Below, piece after piece: positions 16,890-25,494 of a stretch of DNA of 64,000 bases (the stretch's first letter is position 1; each line of letters starts with the position of its first letter). The notes beneath the pieces are model-generated. The model ran no database searches. It saw only the letters and a list, made by a program, of their open reading frames with translations, and was not told the origin of the DNA. Both the position numbers and the translations under genes were made by a program. The DNA is taken from contig NZ_CP114040.1 in NCBI RefSeq assembly GCF_026965555.1, positions 10,576,001 through 10,640,000 of the forward strand. Reading direction: 5' to 3'. The stretch is from Nannocystis punicea (lineage in GTDB: Bacteria > Myxococcota_A > Polyangia > Nannocystales > Nannocystaceae).

Positions 16890-17639
16890 CTACACCTGGG
16901 AGATCCCGCCGTCGGCCACCAGGTCGATGCCGGTGCTGAAGCTGCTGTCGTCCGAGGCGAGGAACAGCGCCGCCGCGGCGAGCTCCTCCGGACGGCCGAT
17001 CCGGGCCAGCGGCGTGACCGCCACGAAGGCCGCCCGCTCCGCGTCGGCCTGCTCCTTGCTCGCGAACTGGCCGTCGATGATCGGCGTCTCGACCGGCCCC
17101 GGGCTGAGGTTGTTGACGCGGATCTTGCGGCCCTTGAGCTCGGCCGCCAGGGTGCGCGTGAACGACCGCACCGCCGCCTTGGTCGCCGCGTAGACGCCAT
17201 GCTCCGGCAGACCCAGGAGGTGGACCGCCGACGAGACGAACACGATCGACCCGCCCTGCGTCATCAGCGGCAGCGCCTTCTGCACCGTGAAGAACGCGCC
17301 GCGCGCGTTGATGGCGAACGTCCTGTCGAAGTGCTCCGGCGTGACTGCGGCGAGGGTGCGACGCTCGATGACGCCGGCGTTGGCGACGACGATGTGGACC
17401 ACGCCCTTGTCCGCCGCGACCCTCGCGTACAGGCGATCGAGGTCCGCGAGGTCGGCGACGTCGCCCTGCACCGCGGTGACGTTCCCGCCGATCGCGGCGA
17501 CCGCCGCGTCGAGCTCGGCGCGCCGGCGCCCGGTGATGAACACGTGCGCGCCCTCGGCGACGAACTTCTTGGCGGTCGCCAGGCCGATGCCGCTGCTGCC
17601 GCCGGTGATGACCGCGATCTTGCCGTTCAACTTTCCCAT
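16890..17639 (-). CDS. SDR-family NAD(P)-dependent oxidoreductase
   Basis: A classical 249-residue SDR: cofactor motif TGGSSGIG at residues 13-20, NAG near 90 (VVANAGVIE), catalytic Ser in VFVSSAVH, and YxxxK in YAATKAAV. The C-terminus LVADGGISQV is typical. The GRRR after the second strand suggests NADP preference. The substrate is unknown. It lies 98 bases downstream of a LysR regulator on the same strand, which may control it. Confidence 0.93.
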   Translation of the reverse strand: MGKLNGKIAVITGGSSGIGLATAKKFVAEGAHVFITGRRRAELDAAVAAIGGNVTAVQGDVADLADLDRLYARVAADKGVVHIVVANAGVIERRTLAAVTPEHFDRTFAINARGAFFTVQKALPLMTQGGSIVFVSSAVHLLGLPEHGVYAATKAAVRSFTRTLAAELKGRKIRVNNLSPGPVETPIIDGQFASKEQADAERAAFVAVTPLARIGRPEELAAAALFLASDDSSFSTGIDLVADGGISQV

Positions 17640-17737
17640 GACCGATCCTTCCGCTCTCTCGAGCTGCGCCGTGACTGGCGCGGTCGGAACATGAGCCCCG
17701 CGGCGCGGCGCCAGAACTGCCGGCCGCGGAATACGAG

Positions 17738-18652
17738 CTATTCCGCGGCGTGCAGCCGCAAGCTCGGGTGGTCGGCGAACAGCTCCGCGAGGAAGTCGAC
17801 GAACACCTTGACCCTGCGAGGCACGCGGCGGCCGCTCGCTACCACCGCGTGGAGCGGGTGGTAGACCGGCCTGTCGTCGGCGAGCACGCGCACGGCCGCG
17901 CCCGACGCGACCTCGGCGGCGAACAGCCAGCCCGCCGCCTGGGCCACGCCGACGCCGGCGAGCACCGCGGCGCGGATGTACTCGGCGTCGTTGGAGAGCA
18001 CCGGACCGTGCGGCGTGAACGTCACCGTCTGCTCGCCGCGCCGGAACTCCCACGGCCGCGGCTTGCCGTCGAACACGAAGGTCACGCACGCGTGGTGGGC
18101 CAGCTCGCCCGGGCTCCTCGGCTCGCCGTGGCGCTCGAGGTACGCGGGCGAGGCCACGGTCACGAGGTCGACGCTGCCGATCCGGCGCGCCGACAGGGTC
18201 GAGTCGGCGAGCCGCCCGATCCGGATCGCCACGTCGATCCCGTCCTCCACCAGGTTGACGTGCCGCTCCGAGACGCCGAAGTCGAGCGTGATGCCCGGAT
18301 AGCGGGCGAAGAACTCGGGCAGGCGAGGCACCACGTACATCCGCCCGAAGCCGGCCGAGATCGCCACGCGCACCACGCCCTCGGGCGCGCTGTGATTGCC
18401 GCCCACCCGCGCCTCCGCGGCCTGCAGCTCGCCGAGCAGGCGCACCGTCGATTCGTAGTAGTCGCGCCCGGCCGCGGTGAGGCCGAGGCCGCGCGAGGTC
18501 CGGCGCAGCAGCTGGACGCCGAGCCGCTGCTCGAGCGCCGCGATCTGCTTGCTCACCGCGGGCTGACCCACGCCCGCCGTCTTGCCCGCCTTCGAGAAGC
18601 TGCCGGTCTCGACGACCCACACGAACAGTTGCATGACGGCGAAGCGGTCCAT
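17738..18652 (-). CDS. LysR-family transcriptional regulator
   Basis: The N-terminal winged helix-turn-helix is clear (MDRFAVMQLFVWVVETGSFS, then AGKTAGVGQPAVSKQIAALE), followed by the linker helix and the substrate-binding domain (VVRVAISAGFGRMYVVPRL, ending near LRLHAAE). At 304 residues it has the usual length. The Met at 18652 is the family start; the frame upstream to 18757 lacks similarity. Unlike many LysR genes it is co-oriented with, not divergent from, the neighbouring SDR gene. Confidence 0.92.
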   Translation of the reverse strand: MDRFAVMQLFVWVVETGSFSKAGKTAGVGQPAVSKQIAALEQRLGVQLLRRTSRGLGLTAAGRDYYESTVRLLGELQAAEARVGGNHSAPEGVVRVAISAGFGRMYVVPRLPEFFARYPGITLDFGVSERHVNLVEDGIDVAIRIGRLADSTLSARRIGSVDLVTVASPAYLERHGEPRSPGELAHHACVTFVFDGKPRPWEFRRGEQTVTFTPHGPVLSNDAEYIRAAVLAGVGVAQAAGWLFAAEVASGAAVRVLADDRPVYHPLHAVVASGRRVPRRVKVFVDFLAELFADHPSLRLHAAE

Positions 18653-18771
18653 GAGCCGCGCGAGTCTGCCCCGGCTCGCCCGCGAGCGTCCACCCGCGCG
18701 CGGGCCGGTCGTGCGCCTCGCCCCCGGATCGCCCATCAAACCGCACCGACGGCACAATCTGTCTGTTTAGC

Positions 18772-18789
18772 CATGTCTTTCAAGACACA
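18772..18789. repeat. single 18-bp palindrome of the 14-bp family
   Basis: CATGtctttcaagaCACA in the divergent gap between the LysR gene and the propeller-like lipoprotein gene. Confidence 0.7.
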
Positions 18790-18839
18790 TCGACTCCCCG
18801 ACCTTGACGGCCGACCGCCGCCCGCGGGATACCCGGCCC

Positions 18840-20432
18840 ATGGCTTCCCCCCGCCTCCTGCCCCTGCTCCTCGTCGTCGCGGCCGCCTGCGGCGACGACG
18901 GCACCGCCAGCTCCTCCGTCTCCGACTCGAACTCGGGCGACACCACGACCGCCACCACGAGCACCAGCGGCGCGACCGGCAGCGACACCGTGGTGCCGAC
19001 CACCGGCGAGGCCGGCTCGAACAGCGACTCCGAGAGCGAGACCGGCGTGCCGACCACCGGCGCCACCATGTCGACGGCGGTGAGCGCCTCCGAGTCGGGC
19101 GCGACCGAGACCGGCGTCGCGACCGTCACTGACGGCACCGCGACCACGGACACCACCGGCACCTCCGACGCCACCGGCACCTCCGACTCCAGCACCACCG
19201 ACACGACGAGCAGCAGCACCACCACCGGTTGCGTCGACGCCTGCGAGGACGGCGACGTGCAGTGCGTCGGCGACGGGGCCGTGCACACCTGCGGCGTCGG
19301 CCGCAGCGGCTGCCTCGAGTGGTCCGAGCCCGAGCCGTGCGACGCCGACGAATCGTGCCAGGACGGCGAGTGCGTGGTCGGCTGCGTCGACGCCTGCGAC
19401 GCCGGCACCAGCCAGTGCACCGGCGGGGGCGTCAGCGAGTGCGTCGACGACCCGATGTCGGGTTGCACCGTGTGGACCGACGCGGCCGCCTGCGGGCCCA
19501 ATCAGGTCTGCCAGCAGGGCGAGTGCCTCACCCCGCCGCCGGCGTGCCTCGACGACTGCGTCTTCACCAAGCAGAGCGTCCCCGGCGACGTCGACTTCTA
19601 CAGCGTGTGGGGCAGCGACGCCAAGGCAGTGTGGGTCGTCGGCGCCAGCGGCACCGCGCTCTACCACAACGGCGTCAACTGGAAGTCGATCGACAGCGGC
19701 GTCGGCAAGCGGCTCGAGTGCGTCCACGGCAGCGCCGCCGACGACGTGTACGCGATCGCCAGCGACGGCGCGATCATCCGCTGGGACGGCCTCGAGTGGC
19801 TGCCGTACGCCGACCTCAACCCGATCTGGGAGTCCTCCGCCTGCCTCTCGGTGCTCGGCCAGGAGGACCTGCTCGCGCTCGTCTACGACGAAAACGGCGA
19901 GAAGCAGGTGCTGTACCGCGTCACCGGCGGCGTCAAGACCCAGCTCGCCGTCTACACCCCGCAGGCAGTGTTCACCCCCGACGGCAGCAAGGCCCGCACG
20001 ATCTCCTTGCGCGCCTTCTCGGCCGACGACGCCTTCATCACCGCCGACCGGGCCCTGCGCTGGAACGGCACCAACATCGTCAACATGGCCGCGCCCAACC
20101 CCTCGTTCGGGCTGTGGGCCCTCACCCCGCAGTTCGCCTACGCCGCCGCCAGCCACAGCGGGATCGGTCACCGCTGGGACGGCCAGTCGTGGAAGATCGT
20201 CAACCCCGGCCTCAACGGCTACCTGCACATGTTCGCCGGCACTGCCACCAATCGCGTGTTCGGCGTCGGCGAGTCGCTCGTCGGCGTCGCCTCGATCGTC
20301 GCCTTCGACGGCATCGGCTGGGGCCCCGTCGCCACCCCCGCCGACGCCAAGGCGCTGTTCGCCGCCTGGGCCGCGCCGTCCGGCGAGGTCTTCGCGGTCG
20401 GCAAGGCCGGCACCGTGCTGATCGGCAAATGA
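18840..20432 (+). CDS. lipoprotein with Thr/Ser-rich stalk, Cys-rich repeats and propeller-like domain
   Basis: The signal MASPRLLPLLLVVAAAC gives a lipobox. Residues ~20-130 are almost only Thr, Ser, Gly, Asp and Glu, a stalk typical of this lineage. Two Cys-rich repeats (CVDACEDGDVQCVGDG and CVDACDAGTSQCTGGG) follow. From about residue 245 come repeated blocks of the type DFYSVWGSDAKAVWVVG, DDVYAIASDGAIIRWDG and FAAWAAPSGEVFAVG, which resemble beta-propeller blades. The protein is probably anchored on the outer membrane surface, with the propeller as a binding module. Ligand unknown. ATG 18840 is chosen because the signal peptide starts there. Confidence 0.75.
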   Translation: MASPRLLPLLLVVAAACGDDGTASSSVSDSNSGDTTTATTSTSGATGSDTVVPTTGEAGSNSDSESETGVPTTGATMSTAVSASESGATETGVATVTDGTATTDTTGTSDATGTSDSSTTDTTSSSTTTGCVDACEDGDVQCVGDGAVHTCGVGRSGCLEWSEPEPCDADESCQDGECVVGCVDACDAGTSQCTGGGVSECVDDPMSGCTVWTDAAACGPNQVCQQGECLTPPPACLDDCVFTKQSVPGDVDFYSVWGSDAKAVWVVGASGTALYHNGVNWKSIDSGVGKRLECVHGSAADDVYAIASDGAIIRWDGLEWLPYADLNPIWESSACLSVLGQEDLLALVYDENGEKQVLYRVTGGVKTQLAVYTPQAVFTPDGSKARTISLRAFSADDAFITADRALRWNGTNIVNMAAPNPSFGLWALTPQFAYAAASHSGIGHRWDGQSWKIVNPGLNGYLHMFAGTATNRVFGVGESLVGVASIVAFDGIGWGPVATPADAKALFAAWAAPSGEVFAVGKAGTVLIGK

Positions 20433-21795
20433 TCGGTGCGGTGATTTCTCAAGAAAGAAGAGTCGAGAATGCAATCGGCGCGCGAGTCCTGTGATTCGCG
20501 CGCTGTCTTGCGCCGGGAGTCGCGGCAGCGTGCCCGCTCTCGCCAGAAATAATTGCCATGGGACCATTCGGCCCATGTCAGCAAGACGGCCGGAGCTGGC
20601 GCACGAATCGCTGGCAGCCGAACGGCTTGAGACGGGAGTTGGTCCGGGGAATCATGCGAGCTGGAGCAACCGGCAAGGGGTCCGTGGACCGCAGGTGGCG
20701 CGATTTTAGGAGTCGGCCCACACTGCGCGAAATTATGTCTGAGCGCGCCGTCGAACTTCCGAGGAAACCCTGGACCCAGCCTGGCTTTCTTCGCCGGTCA
20801 CGCATCTCCAAGGATCGGCGGGGGATCCCTGCGCTGTCTCCTATCTTGGTCCCCTCTGTTGCTCCCGTGGTCCCGATGGCTCCTCCGCTGCCTGTGGCTC
20901 CTGGTCCTGAGCCCCCCTTGGTGCCCGCGCGCCCGCTCCCCGCGGCTCCCGCGCCCGCATCGCCTGCAGCACCCGCGCTCGCGCCCCCTGCACCCCCCGA
21001 GCCCGCACTTCCTGCGCCTGTGCGCCCCGCCACTCCGCACAAGCCGAGCGATTCAGCGCGGCCTCGATTTGCGGTCGCTGCGCCGGCGACCCGCAGGACT
21101 CTTCCGCTTATCAATCAGGACACCAACGCCCGGAGCGTCGGCTCGAACGCCTCTCTCAGGGCCCTCGAACGCCTCGACGAGCCGTCGATCGTAGGCGCCG
21201 CGCCCGGCACGGCGGTGTCGCACTCTTCTCTCGGCGCATTCGAGTATGCGAAGGTATTGCCCTCTCATCCTATCCCCGCAATCAGAGGACTCTTCTTGCC
21301 GGACGACGCCCCCAAAGGCGCGGTCTGCACCCACGCCCGCTACAAATTAGACGCTACAGACACCGACGAACTCGAAACATTGCATTCCTCCCCGAGCGGC
21401 TCGACGTGCAGCCTTTCAAGCCGGCCCCGCCGCGATGGTGCTCACTCGATTCATCGCAGAGGAGACGACCTCCTGGGCCTGCACCGCGGTCTCGTCCGCC
21501 GAACCGGCAGAGGGCAGCGTCATGATTCGCCTCCCGAGGATCGGATACGCCCCCGATGCAACTCTGGTCTTGCATTAGAGACCGTCGCCTCGCAAGGGCT
21601 CCTGGGGCCTGACAATTTGGCCTGCCGATTCACATACGAGTTACATTTACCACGCGCCCCACATCGTGGGCAGCTCGCGCAGCCGCATGCTGGAGAGAGA
21701 GACTCACGGCCACGGAGGCCCTCCCACCTTCTACGCGAAGAATCCGGCACACGCTTCACACATGTCGCTGCCATGCTGCACAATACGTGGGCGCC
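20433..21795. other. unassigned island of lower GC and atypical codon use
   Basis: About 1.36 kb without a gene I can defend. The plus-strand frame 20558-21799 would encode a 413-residue protein with a Pro/Ala tract (from about 20,850 to 21,040), but its second half lacks domain features and its codon use differs from neighbours. The reverse frame of the tract reads Gly/Ala-rich triplets. A short plus-strand frame from 21435 to 21577 (MVLTRFIAEETTSWACTAV...) looks more protein-like and may be a gene remnant. The base composition is clearly lower in GC than the flanks, suggesting transferred or decaying DNA. Confidence 0.45.
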
Positions 21796-22422
21796 ATGAG
21801 GAATGTCGATCTGGTGCAGAGCGTCCATGATCGCATCGTCCAGGCGCGGGTCAGCGCCCGGCTGTTCGGGAGCAAGCTCCGCGAGGCGAAGATGCTCCTT
21901 GGGATCGATCGTTCGCTGACTTCCTTCACGACCGGCAGCGTCATCACCACTGCGGCTCTCCAGGGGTCACAGACCTGGGCCATCGTCACGGCCGTCTCCT
22001 TTGGCCTTGGACAGGTTGTGCGTGGATTTAGAGTCGCGAGCTCGCACGATCAGTACGAGAAACTGCGCCGTTCATGGGTGCGGCTCGAGGCTGAACTCAT
22101 GGCCATCCAGGGCGACCTGGAGGTGATGACTGATGAGGAACTCGACGACAAGGTCTACTCCGGCCTTGTAGCGCAGTTTCGCATGTCCGAGCAGAAGATC
22201 ATGCTCTTGCAAGAAATGGAACCCCCGCTCAGCCACAGAGATGAGGTAAAGGTCAAGGCAATTCAATCGCAGGTCGAGAGCGAACTCGACGACAAGCGAG
22301 AGCCGCCAGGTCCACCTTCGGACGATGACGTCGGGGTCGACGCGCCCCGCGGCCATCTCCGGTCGACCGTCGACGCCACCAGAGAACTGGCCAGATTCGT
22401 GCCACGCCCCGACAAATATTGA
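21796..22422 (+). CDS. SLATT-like two-TM membrane protein (tentative)
   Basis: About 208 residues. An amphipathic N-terminal helix (VHDRIVQARVSARLFGSKL) precedes two closely spaced hydrophobic segments (LTSFTTGSVITTAALQ and TWAIVTAVSFGLGQVVRG), then a long charged helix (YEKLRRSWVRLEAELMAIQ) and a hydrophilic tail. This order is that of SLATT-type 2TM proteins, which in several defence systems act as membrane-perturbing effectors. No nucleotide cyclase or sensor is encoded nearby, so the assignment rests on architecture only. ATG 21796 is chosen; a GTG at 21787 is in frame. Codon use is less GC-biased than the genome average. Confidence 0.5.
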   Translation: MRNVDLVQSVHDRIVQARVSARLFGSKLREAKMLLGIDRSLTSFTTGSVITTAALQGSQTWAIVTAVSFGLGQVVRGFRVASSHDQYEKLRRSWVRLEAELMAIQGDLEVMTDEELDDKVYSGLVAQFRMSEQKIMLLQEMEPPLSHRDEVKVKAIQSQVESELDDKREPPGPPSDDDVGVDAPRGHLRSTVDATRELARFVPRPDKY

Positions 22423-22635
22423 GGCCGGCGAGAGATCGCCTGCCTTCGGCGTCCGTGAGGTGTCCACAATGATCGGGGATGGCTCCGGCAGGCCTTTCCC
22501 GCGAGGACGAGGCCAAGGTCTGGAGCTCCAGACGGATCGGCGCTGTTCTTCGCGTGCGGGGGCACCGACCGTTGCCTCACATCTGCAGCGCGACAGCGCC
22601 TGAATCTGGGCCACCGAGCGCGCGTTCTCCCCCGA

Positions 22636-23499
22636 ATGATCGCCCGCACGCTCCTCGCGGCCGCAGCGTTGTTCTTGCTCGTCACCCCTCGGCCCGCGTC
22701 GGCGTGCAGCAAGCCCTACATGACCCAGTTCGAGCTGTTCGAACAGGCCGCGCGCGTGGCCGAGGTCCGCGTCGAGGAGACTCCCGGGCGGCATCAGGCG
22801 GGGATGGCCCGGCTCCACGTGCTGCGGACGCTCAAGGGCTCGCCGCGCGCGACGCTGCAGGGGGAGGAGACCAACACCAGCTGTCACGTCGGCTATCGCA
22901 CCGGTCGGCGCGCCGTCGTGTTCCTCGGCCCGCGCGGCGAGACGATCGCCTATCACGAGGGCCGCGCCGGCGACCCGCAGGCCCTCGCGCTGCGGGCCTT
23001 CGCCGCCGCCAAGGATCCCGACGCCCGCGTGCGCGCCCTCGTCGATGCCATCGCCGGGGGGCCCGAAGCGGTGAAGGACGAGGCCGCGTGGTACCTGGCC
23101 AACCGGCCGGAGCTGCTCGCGCGCATCGACCTGCCCGCGCGCGAGCGCCTGCTCGCCGCCGCCGAGCCGCGCGATCAGCCGCTGCTGGTGGTCCTCGCGC
23201 GGCTCGAGCTCGACTTCCCTCCCCCCCCGCCGAACCACTACCGCAACGACTACGCCGAGCTGGCGGCCCTCCTGCGGCCGCGCGACGAGCTCGACGACCT
23301 CGGCGTCGAGGGCCTCGCCGAGCAGGTCGAGCGCGGCCGCGAGGGCTACGATCCGCAGCGGATCCGCGCGATGGACCGCTGCGAGCGGCAGACCGGCCGC
23401 ATGCTGTATCCGCTGCTGCGCTACGGCCACGGCCTGCCCGGCCAATTCTGGGCCCAGCTCGCCGCGGCCTGCCGCACGGGCGAGCCCGCGAAACATTAA
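22636..23499 (+). CDS. secreted hypothetical protein
   Basis: A signal peptide (MIARTLLAAAALFLLVTPRPASA) with an Ala-x-Ala cleavage site precedes a 260-residue soluble protein starting CSKPYMTQFELFEQA. Conserved-looking blocks include HVLRTLKGSP, TSCHVGYRTGRRAVVFLG and a C-terminal region with several Cys. I do not recognise the family, though the first half resembles myxobacterial proteins with a 'Cys-x-P' N-terminus and a single beta domain. It is convergent with the next gene, whose stop lies inside the palindromic array at 23514. Confidence 0.65.
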   Translation: MIARTLLAAAALFLLVTPRPASACSKPYMTQFELFEQAARVAEVRVEETPGRHQAGMARLHVLRTLKGSPRATLQGEETNTSCHVGYRTGRRAVVFLGPRGETIAYHEGRAGDPQALALRAFAAAKDPDARVRALVDAIAGGPEAVKDEAAWYLANRPELLARIDLPARERLLAAAEPRDQPLLVVLARLELDFPPPPPNHYRNDYAELAALLRPRDELDDLGVEGLAEQVERGREGYDPQRIRAMDRCERQTGRMLYPLLRYGHGLPGQFWAQLAAACRTGEPAKH

Positions 23500-23513
23500 T
23501 CTATCCTCAAGGA

Positions 23514-23545
23514 CATGCCCTTCGGAGCATGTCCCGAAGCGCTAG
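23514..23545. repeat. 14-bp palindromic array (2 units)
   Basis: CATG at 23514 and 23528 and ctag at 23542, each 14 bases apart, with spacers cccttcggag and tcccgaagcg. The third node contains the TAG stop (minus strand) of the convergent decarboxylase-like gene. Confidence 0.82.
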
Positions 23546-24237
23546 CCGTCGGCCGGCCCCATATCCTCGACGCCGCCGGGGTAGACGAACGAGTCGCGCG
23601 GCGAGTAGAAGCTGGCCGCCGGCAAGATCTTCAGCGGCGACGCCGGGCGCAGCGCGTAGACCGGGTGACTCGGGTCGAGGAACTCGATCGACTGCACCTC
23701 GAACTCGTCGACGAGCTCTGCGATGTACGGGTAGTTGCCGCCGACCAGGCGGTCGCCGACGCGGGTCACGTACTTGAGGTGCCCCGCCACGGTCACGCCG
23801 ATCTTCTTGCTCACCTTGACCCGGGTGCGGATGAGCGGCTTGCCGTCGACCGTGGCCGTGGCCGTCAACGTGTGCGCGTGCAGGTCGAGCTCGGTGCTGC
23901 CCGGGCTGGCCGGCACCCCGCTCTCGGCCGCGTAGGCGCGCACGATCGGCGACGAATTGAAGTAATGCGTGAAGAACCGGGCCGGCGTCGCGCCGTCGGG
24001 CGCGAACGAGTCGAGGTCGAGTCCGAGGTAGGTCAACGAGTAAGCGCCGAAGCCGGTGGTCTGCTCGGCCGAGTCGACGACGTACTGGTTCATGTAGACC
24101 GCGCCGTTTGGCGCCGGACGCAGCGCGGGCGGCAAGAAGTTGCGGCACGCGGCCGGATCTGCGGGGATCCAGCTCGTATAGAGCATCCGGCTGTTGATGA
24201 CGAGCTGGGGCGCGGCGAGCTGCGGGATTTGAGTCAT
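23542..24237 (-). CDS. acetoacetate decarboxylase-family protein
   Basis: A 231-residue protein with the ADC fold order: an N-terminal PAACRNFLPPALRPAPNG segment, DSFAPDGATPARFFTHYFNSSP, the Lys-rich strand RTRVKVSKKIG, in which a Lys may serve as the Schiff-base residue, and the late strand PLKILPAASFY. Family members decarboxylate acetoacetate or act as cyclase/aldolase-type enzymes, so the exact substrate is open. The ATG at 24237 follows a low-GC stretch (tttttaaaag) that may contain its promoter. It has no obvious operon partner. Confidence 0.7.
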   Translation of the reverse strand: MTQIPQLAAPQLVINSRMLYTSWIPADPAACRNFLPPALRPAPNGAVYMNQYVVDSAEQTTGFGAYSLTYLGLDLDSFAPDGATPARFFTHYFNSSPIVRAYAAESGVPASPGSTELDLHAHTLTATATVDGKPLIRTRVKVSKKIGVTVAGHLKYVTRVGDRLVGGNYPYIAELVDEFEVQSIEFLDPSHPVYALRPASPLKILPAASFYSPRDSFVYPGGVEDMGPADG

Positions 24238-24474
24238 GATGTCTCTTTCTCTGGTTTTTAAAAGACAGCGAACGTCGCCAGCTTAGGCAGTCCGCGTCAC
24301 GATGAAAAGCGCCGGCCGCGCGCGCGACCCCGCCCGCCGATTCGGCCGCGCGCGCCTGCACGACCGCCGGTCAGGGAAATCCATCGCAGCCTCGAGGGCT
24401 CGCGGCCACGCCCCGCGATTTTCGCCCGCCGAGGAGGACAGACTGTGATGATTGCGGCCGGGGCCGCAATCGCG

Positions 24475-25494
24475 TCACTCGGCGGACGCCGCCAGCGCTT
24501 CGATGGCGCGGCGCGTGTACACGCGGATCATGTCGCGCCGGTACGCCGCCTCGTAGGGCACGTTCTCGAGCGGCTTGCACTGCGCGTACGCGGCGTCGGA
24601 CACCATCCGCGCCACGGCGGGGTCGCCGAACTTCTTGCCGACGACGTCGTCGAGCTTGCTCAGGGTGCGCGGCTTGGAGCCGAGCACGCCGACGACCACC
24701 TTGACCGCGGCGACGGTCGCCTCGTCCTCGCCGAGGTCGAAGCGCAGCGCCACGCTGACCAGCGGGAAGTCGATGCTCTTGCGCACCGACCATTTAATAT
24801 AGTGCGAGCGCCGAGGGCCCTTCGGCAGCGGCACGCGCAGCTCCGTGGTCACCTCGCCGGGCTTGGCGTTGGTGTGCGCCAGGCCGTCGGCTTTATAAAA
24901 TTCCTCGATCGGCAGCTCGCGCACGCCCTCCGGGCCGGCCTGCACGATCGTCGCGTCGAGCGAGATCAGCACCGGCACGTTGTCGGAGCTCATCGCCGCC
25001 ACGCAGTTGCGGCCGCCGGGGACCACGTGGCACACGTTGCCCTCCGACTTGAGGCAGCCGCCCCCGAGCGCCTCGCGCCAGAAGTGGGTCTGGTTGACGT
25101 AGCGGCAGCGGGTGTCGAGGTTGACGTTGCCGCCGATGGTCCCCATGTTGCGGATCGGCGGGCTCGCGACCGCACCTGCGCTTTGGGACAGGCTGGGGAA
25201 GCGCCGCTGGACCTCGGGGTGCTCGCTGAGCTGCGAAAGAGTCACCCCGGCGCCGATCCGCAGCACCCCCGCGGCCTCGTCGAGCGCCACCCCGCGCAGG
25301 GCTGTCACTCGGGACAGGCTCACCAGGACAGGCGGCAGCTCCGCGGGATGTTGCGGCGTCCCGAGGTGGTGCTTCAGATTTGGAAGGATGTCGGTGCCGC
25401 CGGCGATGACGCGCGCGCCGGGCCGCTGCAGGGCGGTCACGACGTCGGCGACGCTCTCGGGGGCGACGACCTCGAATTGCGGCAGGCGCAGCAT
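24475..25494 (-). CDS. FAD-binding subunit of a xanthine-dehydrogenase-family hydroxylase, 4-hydroxybenzoyl-CoA-reductase type
   Basis: This 339-residue subunit has the FAD-binding PCMH-type motifs AGGTDILPNLKHHLG and RNMGTIGGNVNLDTRC. Between them and the C-terminal CO-dehydrogenase-flavoprotein domain lies an insertion with four Cys at about residues 130, 147, 155 and 164. In the HcrB branch such an insertion binds an extra [4Fe-4S] cluster, so this subunit is closer to 4-hydroxybenzoyl-CoA reductase than to xanthine dehydrogenase. It is the last gene of a three-gene operon, overlapping the upstream Mo subunit. Two loci of the 14-bp family are embedded (25175 and 25301). Confidence 0.88.
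   Translation of the reverse strand: MLRLPQFEVVAPESVADVVTALQRPGARVIAGGTDILPNLKHHLGTPQHPAELPPVLVSLSRVTALRGVALDEAAGVLRIGAGVTLSQLSEHPEVQRRFPSLSQSAGAVASPPIRNMGTIGGNVNLDTRCRYVNQTHFWREALGGGCLKSEGNVCHVVPGGRNCVAAMSSDNVPVLISLDATIVQAGPEGVRELPIEEFYKADGLAHTNAKPGEVTTELRVPLPKGPRRSHYIKWSVRKSIDFPLVSVALRFDLGEDEATVAAVKVVVGVLGSKPRTLSKLDDVVGKKFGDPAVARMVSDAAYAQCKPLENVPYEAAYRRDMIRVYTRRAIEALAASAE
25175..25192. repeat. single 18-bp palindrome of the 14-bp family
   Basis: cctgcgctttgggacagg, inner nodes 14 bases apart, inside the FAD-subunit gene. Confidence 0.6.
25301..25332. repeat. 14-bp palindromic array (2 units) in coding sequence
   Basis: Nodes gctg 25301, cagg 25315 and cagg 25329 are at exact 14-base steps inside the FAD-subunit gene. 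Confidence 0.7.

Noticed and set aside
20557..20577. CATGGGACCATTCGGCCCATG as a member of the family
   Set aside because: It is an inverted repeat, but its nodes are 17 bases apart.
20558..21799. 413-residue Pro/Ala-rich ORF as a gene
   Set aside because: No ribosome-binding site, no domain, mixed codon use, and another frame looks more coding near 21435; left as unassigned.
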